A stretch of 49,343 bases of DNA. It comes from a virus. The notes beneath the pieces are model-generated. The model saw only the letters and a list, made by a program, of their open reading frames with translations, was not told the DNA's origin and did no database searches. The translations under genes were made by a program, and so were the position numbers. Location: positions 1 to 49,343 of IMG/VR virus record IMGVR_UViG_3300033571_018524; one strand, given 5' to 3'. Shown here one piece after another: positions 45,017 through 49,343 of the stretch; position 1 is the first letter of the stretch, and each line of letters starts with the position of its first letter.

Positions 45017-46007
45017 ACCAAGCAGAATATTCAATATGTGAGACAGAATTTTTAATACATTTAATTATTTCTTCTTCTGTCATATCTCCTACATCTTTTG
45101 CGCCGTGTGGGTATATCTTACCATATTCATAAGAAGCCCACAAGATGTCTTTATTTTTTAATCTATTTGCTATGCTTAAACCCAAATCTCGTCCAGCTTC
45201 GTCTGAATCGGTCATAATAATAATTTTATTAAAATATCTATTTAATAAGTTTTGCTGCTCGGAAGACAAGGATCCACCTAATGTTGCAACTACATTTGGA
45301 AACCCAGCTTGATGCACTAGTATTGCATCAAAACTAGATTCAACAATGATTACCTGATTACCAATTTTTTTGGCACGATGAATATTAAATAATGTTTTGC
45401 TCTTTGCCAGGTTTGTACTGTTTTTAAAAGACTTGCCTTCGATTGATCTGCCAACTAGACCTATGGGGGTTCCGTCTGGACTATGTACTGGAACAATAAC
45501 CATATTTTGATTACCCGAATATCCTAATCTGAAATGGTGCATTGACTCTTCATTGATGCCACGAGAAATAAAGTATTCTTTTGCCTTAGAGCTTGCCCCT
45601 AATTCATTATATAACTTGTCTAAAACTTCTTGAGAAAATTCTTCAAAATTTGGTTTTTCTTCCATTATTGAATTAATTGTTTCTTCAAAATTATTTAATG
45701 CTTCCATTTCTTTTGAAGAAATAAATCTGATTGCTTCAAAATCGTTTTTCTTTAAAGTTCTTTTTACTAGTTCAATTAGGTTTCCAGATTCTCCGCATGC
45801 TGGGTTGTAGCATAACCATGCTCCATTATTTTCACTAATACTAAAACTTGGTGTATGCCTATTGCTATGAAAAGGGCAATATAAGATTAAATTATCATTA
45901 GCTTCACTTAATATATCTAACCCTATTGATTTAATTATAGACTTGATATGGTTTGGTGCGTAGTACGTGGTATTAGTTTGTCTTGAGACATTCCCTCGTA
46001 TTGCCAT
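45015..46007 (-). CDS. dnaG: DnaG-type primase
   Basis: 330 residues from ATG 46007, with AGGAAAGAAG ahead; an in-frame ATG at 46058 lies further inside the overlapping gene. CHC2-type zinc domain: Cys44, His47, Cys66, Cys71 (CPFHSNRHTPSF, CYNPAC). TOPRIM: VIIVESSFDAI and IIIMTDSDEAG. It lacks the C-terminal helicase-interacting domain of cellular DnaG. It primes lagging strands with the helicase at 46215. Confidence 0.9.
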   Translation of the reverse strand: MAIRGNVSRQTNTTYYAPNHIKSIIKSIGLDILSEANDNLILYCPFHSNRHTPSFSISENNGAWLCYNPACGESGNLIELVKRTLKKNDFEAIRFISSKEMEALNNFEETINSIMEEKPNFEEFSQEVLDKLYNELGASSKAKEYFISRGINEESMHHFRLGYSGNQNMVIVPVHSPDGTPIGLVGRSIEGKSFKNSTNLAKSKTLFNIHRAKKIGNQVIIVESSFDAILVHQAGFPNVVATLGGSLSSEQQNLLNRYFNKIIIMTDSDEAGRDLGLSIANRLKNKDILWASYEYGKIYPHGAKDVGDMTEEEIIKCIKNSVSHIEYSAW

Positions 46008-46234
46008 GCTTTCTTCTTTCCTAGATATACCCCATGTAAAGTCATTAAGAACTTCCATGTCTCGCCTGTAAATTGTACTGAAAATGCTGGGTCTATGTCA
46101 AGTACTCTGACATATCCTTTTGATCTCATATCATGAGTCAATAGGTTTTCGTACTGTGGTCTTAAACTAATTAATTGTGCATTATCATAAAACTGAACAT
46201 CTATTTGAAACCTTTTAATTTTTTTGTGAGTCAT
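45935..46234 (-). CDS. Conserved small protein overlapping primase
   Basis: 99 residues. RSKGYVRVLDIDPAFSVQFT and VYLGKKKAWQYEG are recalled from phages, function unknown. The last 73 bases are also the 5' end of the primase frame, a long overlap for this genome. ATG lies inside the helicase tail. Confidence 0.68.
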   Translation of the reverse strand: MTHKKIKRFQIDVQFYDNAQLISLRPQYENLLTHDMRSKGYVRVLDIDPAFSVQFTGETWKFLMTLHGVYLGKKKAWQYEGMSQDKLIPRTTHQTISSL

Positions 46235-47459
46235 TGTTAAAAGGATTTTCGTAAATTTCTTTTATGATACCGTTGTTGATATCCCAATCTAAATACATTG
46301 AAAAATCTTGACCATGTCTATTCTTTCTAGATACAACTTCTACCATTTGTGTTCCCGTATACTTATGAATAGCTATAGCCATATCTGCATCGTATTCAAT
46401 TGCTTTTGACCAGGCCACCTGAGACAACATAGGTGGGTTATCTTGATCAGAAACATCATCCATCGTTGCTGCAGTAATATCAATAATTGGAATATTATTT
46501 GTCATTGCAAGCATTTTAAATTCACGAGAGATATTCATATTGCGCTCTGTAGCTCCAAAGCTTTTTTTGTTATCAGAAAATAGCTGATGATAATCTAAAA
46601 TAACAATATCAGGTTTATGTTGGTCAATTTTTCCCTGAACAACTGCAGGAGTAACCTCTGACATTCCTTCATTTGAAACAAGAATAAATCCGCTTTTATT
46701 TTCAAACTTTTTATTTGACCATGACTTGAAGTCGTCAACATTAACTTCTCCTCTAGATAAATCACTGGCCTTAAATAAACCTGACCCTAGCATAGTATAG
46801 ATACGGTCACGCATATTTTCTGGAGACATTTCAAGAGAAACAATCATTGGTTTAAATCCTTGTTCCCAAGCCTTACATGCAAGATAAGAAGTAAACCAAG
46901 TCTTACCACGTCCTGGCCATCCAATTGCTACAATTAAATGTCCTGGAGCCATTCCTGTAGGATATGCCTTATCAATTGATTCAAATCCAGTTTTAATTCC
47001 TGGAGATCCACCCATCTCTAAAGATCTTGCTCTAACAGACTCAAAATGTTTTGTTGCGGAATCAACATCTGTAACATCTAAATCTCTTACGTTATTTGTA
47101 AATTTATTTAATAAAGAAAGTTGAGCTTGCATTTCAGACAAAACCCTAGATGCAGCATTTTCTTTTAAAGAAGAGCTAGACTGAAGAATCACTGTTTTTA
47201 ACTTTACAGATAAAAATTCATTTTTTAATTTATCAAGATAATATGCAGTTTTTGCAGTAACATCAACAGGATCAAAATCTTTATGCCTTTCCATAAGAAC
47301 GCCCACTTCTGGAACTGCTTTAAATTTATAATAATAAGTTTTTAAACTATTCCAGATGTCTCCGTGAGACATAAATAAATCATCAACATTTTCTGCAAGC
47401 AATGTGCTGATATCTTTATTTTTACATACAGCCGATATTAATTCTGCTTCTGTATTCAT
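46215..47459 (-). CDS. dnaB: Replicative DnaB-type helicase
   Basis: 414 residues. N-terminal helical domain, then RecA-type motor with Walker A GWPGRGKT (180-187) and Walker B DIVILDYHQL. AWSKAIEYDADMAI and SRKNRHG are family motifs in the C-terminal part. It is shorter than cellular DnaB (about 450-470). It unwinds DNA with the primase encoded just downstream. Confidence 0.9.
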   Translation of the reverse strand: MNTEAELISAVCKNKDISTLLAENVDDLFMSHGDIWNSLKTYYYKFKAVPEVGVLMERHKDFDPVDVTAKTAYYLDKLKNEFLSVKLKTVILQSSSSLKENAASRVLSEMQAQLSLLNKFTNNVRDLDVTDVDSATKHFESVRARSLEMGGSPGIKTGFESIDKAYPTGMAPGHLIVAIGWPGRGKTWFTSYLACKAWEQGFKPMIVSLEMSPENMRDRIYTMLGSGLFKASDLSRGEVNVDDFKSWSNKKFENKSGFILVSNEGMSEVTPAVVQGKIDQHKPDIVILDYHQLFSDNKKSFGATERNMNISREFKMLAMTNNIPIIDITAATMDDVSDQDNPPMLSQVAWSKAIEYDADMAIAIHKYTGTQMVEVVSRKNRHGQDFSMYLDWDINNGIIKEIYENPFNNDSQKN

Positions 47460-47812
47460 TATTCGCTCTCCACCAATCTTTTAGTTGCTTCTCTCATTTT
47501 AGCCCTATTAACTCTATCTTTAGATAATTCTTTTTCTGCAATATCAAGTCTATCAAAATTGTATAGAAAAAAAGATAACGGATGTTCGCTTTTAGAAGTT
47601 TTAAAATAATACTCAACAACCTCCATTGCTCTTTCAAATCCTATAGTATCAATTACATCTTTCATTGCCATCTTGTCACGATATTTATTGATACGTGGTT
47701 TTTTCCCATACTTCTCTTCAAAAAGTTTTTCATATTTCCATAGCAAAACATAGGGCTGCTTAGTTTTTTCTACTTTAACAGACTCCTGCATTTTTTCTAT
47801 ATTATTTGCCAC
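47459..47812 (-). CDS. Possible helicase loader
   Basis: 117 residues from GTG 47812. Helical and basic: KYEKLFEEKYGKKPRINKYR and ERAMEVVEYYFKTSKSEHPL. Position directly upstream of the helicase and the size suit a loader, but no ATP motif is seen. Not confirmed. Confidence 0.6.
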   Translation of the reverse strand: MANNIEKMQESVKVEKTKQPYVLLWKYEKLFEEKYGKKPRINKYRDKMAMKDVIDTIGFERAMEVVEYYFKTSKSEHPLSFFLYNFDRLDIAEKELSKDRVNRAKMREATKRLVESE

Positions 47813-48008
47813 GCTTTAATTCTTCTTCCACTTCACGTGTCTTCTGTACCAACTTGTCTTCTACAAATTTGTATACTCTTTCGGTGGCAGAATCTACCGT
47901 TTCGCCTTCTCTAATATGATCTTCAACACCAATGCCAATCTTGATGCTTTCATAGTTTCCTAGGTTTCTAGTAAACGAAAGATCTACTTTAACTACAGTA
48001 TTAGACAT
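47802..48008 (-). CDS. Hypothetical protein in the replication operon
   Basis: 68 residues from ATG 48008, with AAAGGCGG upstream. VVKVDLSFTRNLGNYESIKI is beta-like and DSATERVYKFVEDKLVQK helical. Not recognised. Overlaps the possible loader. Confidence 0.62.
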   Translation of the reverse strand: MSNTVVKVDLSFTRNLGNYESIKIGIGVEDHIREGETVDSATERVYKFVEDKLVQKTREVEEELKRGK

Positions 48009-48117
48009 TTTTGTGTTCCGCCTTTCTATGTCTTGACAAAGTATCGTGGGCAAATATTCCCCAGCGAACTTCTATTTCTTTTTTACAAGTATCACAAATT
48101 ACAACTTTGCTTGCCAT
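48001..48117 (-). CDS. C2H2-type zinc microprotein
   Basis: 38 residues: C-D-T-C near the start, then LSRHRKAEH, a C-x2-C...H-x4-H arrangement like a single classical zinc finger. Overlaps neighbours at both ends. Confidence 0.6.
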   Translation of the reverse strand: MASKVVICDTCKKEIEVRWGIFAHDTLSRHRKAEHKNV

Positions 48118-48596
48118 TAATCCGCCTTCCATACTGGTACAAATCCAGATTCTGTCTTAGTATACAATATTAAGTTGTGTTTGAGAAGAGCTTGTATTTC
48201 AGCCTTTGTAGGCAAATTTTTTGCATACCCAGCCTCAAGTATATATTCATGCAAATCAAATATGTCTGATTCGCTTAACATAAACTTAAACCATTTGCTT
48301 TCTGTATTTCCAATTGGATATACTTTTTGCGGGTTTTTAATCTTACCATTTAAAATATAATTTTCAATAGTAACTTTATGTCTATTTAAAATATCTGATA
48401 CCTGTTTAATTGTATAAGCATTTTCCATATTTTTTTCAACTTGAGAATAAGAATACATAACTCTTTTTTTATCCAAATAAGACCACGCTACAATTTCATC
48501 CTTTGCACGAGAAGAACTAATTGTTTTATGTAGTTTCTTATTTAGGAAGAAATAGCTAAACTTTTTTCTATTTCTATATCTTTTTGTTCTAGCCAT
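48117..48596 (-). CDS. MerR-like helix-turn-helix protein
   Basis: 159 residues. A basic N-terminus (MARTKRYRNRKKFS), then AYTIKQVSDILNRHKVTIEN (60-79), a MerR/excisionase-type HTH with a following wing (KWFKFMLSESDIFDLHEYIL). A DNA-binding regulator or replication-initiation factor; adjacent to the replication genes. It overlaps the zinc gene by 55 bases. Confidence 0.7.
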   Translation of the reverse strand: MARTKRYRNRKKFSYFFLNKKLHKTISSSRAKDEIVAWSYLDKKRVMYSYSQVEKNMENAYTIKQVSDILNRHKVTIENYILNGKIKNPQKVYPIGNTESKWFKFMLSESDIFDLHEYILEAGYAKNLPTKAEIQALLKHNLILYTKTESGFVPVWKAD

Positions 48597-48730
48597 CGCC
48601 CTAAAGCATTCGTCTCTTTATTGATCATCCATCTTTTACCGCAAAGTATGCAAAAAAGCTCAACGTGAAGTTTTTGAGAAAATACTCTATCTACAAAAAC
48701 TCTTCCATTACATTTTTTGCAAAACATCAT
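48542..48730 (-). CDS. Zinc-ribbon protein
   Basis: 62 residues. C-K-K-C-N-G and C-I-L-C-G-K-R-W form a four-Cys ribbon with a beta hairpin between; the rest is acidic. ATGATG at the start overlaps the phosphoesterase stop. Confidence 0.65.
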   Translation of the reverse strand: MMFCKKCNGRVFVDRVFSQKLHVELFCILCGKRWMINKETNALGRWLEQKDIEIEKSLAISS

Positions 48731-49343
48731 AGCTTAAACACCTTTCCATCAACAACACATGAATAGTCTGGGGCCACATGAATCATTTGAATGTGAGGAT
48801 AATCATTTACAATATGTGCAATAGCAAAACCTTTTTGCCAATCGTGGTGCTGGGTATATTTCATTCCTGGACCCTTTTCATCGCACATGTGTCCAATTTC
48901 ATATCCACGAAGCGTTTCACCTTCACCGTTATTTCTTAGTTCATATGTAACTAGATGCGATGCAATTCTATGCGAATGTCCACGGATTAGTGAGACTTGT
49001 AAGTCTTCCATGTCTTTACGAACAGAACCAGTTGCTGCAATTGAAATACCATGATGAACATGTATATCTCCAAAGCGACGCTTAGGCAATTCGTTATAAT
49101 GAATATATTCATAACCTAATGAGTCTAATGACCATAGTGCTTCTGGTGTAACCTGCGAAACATATTCTGGAAGCTTTTTATCTAAATAATCAAAAATACG
49201 AATATCATGATTTCCTAATGCTGAAAATAATTGTGCATCTGGAAGCATCTCACGAGTCTTTGCATAAAAATCTCTTGCCCCCTTTGCTTCATTTCTCATC
49301 ATTGGAACAATTAAATCTGCACTATCAGTTTTGTGTAAATTTA
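48727..49343 (-). CDS. Metallophosphoesterase, N-terminus cut by window edge
   Basis: The frame is open to the right edge, so the true start lies outside; an internal ATG at 49302 would drop the first strands. FSALGNHDIRIF is the GNHD motif, HVHHGISI and LIRGHSHRIASH supply later His ligands of the binuclear metal centre. It probably hydrolyses phosphoesters in DNA repair or nucleotide turnover. Confidence 0.8.
   Translation of the reverse strand, partial: NLHKTDSADLIVPMMRNEAKGARDFYAKTREMLPDAQLFSALGNHDIRIFDYLDKKLPEYVSQVTPEALWSLDSLGYEYIHYNELPKRRFGDIHVHHGISIAATGSVRKDMEDLQVSLIRGHSHRIASHLVTYELRNNGEGETLRGYEIGHMCDEKGPGMKYTQHHDWQKGFAIAHIVNDYPHIQMIHVAPDYSCVVDGKVFKL

Overview
The window is AT-rich, densely packed DNA with hallmark phage genes: large and small terminase, a CHAP endolysin with holin-like neighbours, and a replication set (DnaB-type helicase, DnaG-type primase, PolIII-alpha-type polymerase, RecA, RuvC-like resolvase, Cas4-like nuclease). 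A WhiB factor, a DUF7455-type zinc protein, a small protein resembling the Lsr2 DNA-binding domain, a mycobacterial-type AhpC/AhpD pair and frequent leaderless gene starts all point to an actinobacterial host. Low GC suggests a freshwater-type actinobacterium, but that is an inference; no database search was possible. I see no portal, capsid or tail genes, so this is part of a larger phage genome.

Layout. Positions 1-6047 are read rightward: a tRNA-Asp, then short, mostly unknown genes with overlapping start and stop codons, ending in a SAM methyltransferase. Their intergenic spaces hold a 47-bp repeat (three strict copies plus diverged or partial ones), a promoter type carrying TGTCAGTGG 16 bp upstream of the -10, and clear hairpin terminators. 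From 6050 to the right edge almost everything is read leftward. The exception is a 2OG-Fe(II) oxygenase at 10157-10720, which shares a bidirectional promoter with a leftward gene.

The leftward arm, listed by increasing position: 6.0-13.9 kb holds zinc-ribbon microproteins, a CDGSH protein, AhpC-AhpD, four 2OG oxygenases, a kinase/nucleotidyltransferase fusion and two DUF2061 membrane proteins. 14.0-19.9 kb holds a secreted Ig-like/coiled-coil protein, thioredoxin, a pyrimidine-dimer-glycosylase-like protein, a secreted subtilase, a proteasome-like Ntn hydrolase and WhiB. 19.9-23.7 kb is a lysis and surface cassette (CHAP lysin, holin-like proteins, lipoprotein, PA14 protein). 23.7-32.9 kb holds stress and tailoring enzymes (FmdB-like, luciferase-like monooxygenase, SNase-like nuclease, HSP20, Dps, two JmjC/cupin proteins, two 2OG oxygenases, carbamoyltransferase, two SGNH proteins) and a tRNA with CAU anticodon. 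33-36.1 kb is the terminase module with a seventh 2OG oxygenase. 36-49.3 kb is recombination and replication, with a tRNA carrying a Leu UAA anticodon.

Points of most interest: seven complete 2OG-Fe(II) oxygenase signatures plus two JmjC/cupin proteins in 49 kb; at least eleven genes whose start codon lies exactly six bases after the -10 hexamer; a distinct left-arm promoter class and repeat family; a self-contained redox set (AhpC, AhpD, thioredoxin, Dps, CDGSH); a free-standing Lsr2-domain-like peptide; a UAA-anticodon tRNA lacking the long variable arm expected of tRNA-Leu; and a hairpin masking the ribosome binding site of the nuclease gene. Many genes of 28-59 codons were found by reading the sequence directly and are listed below.
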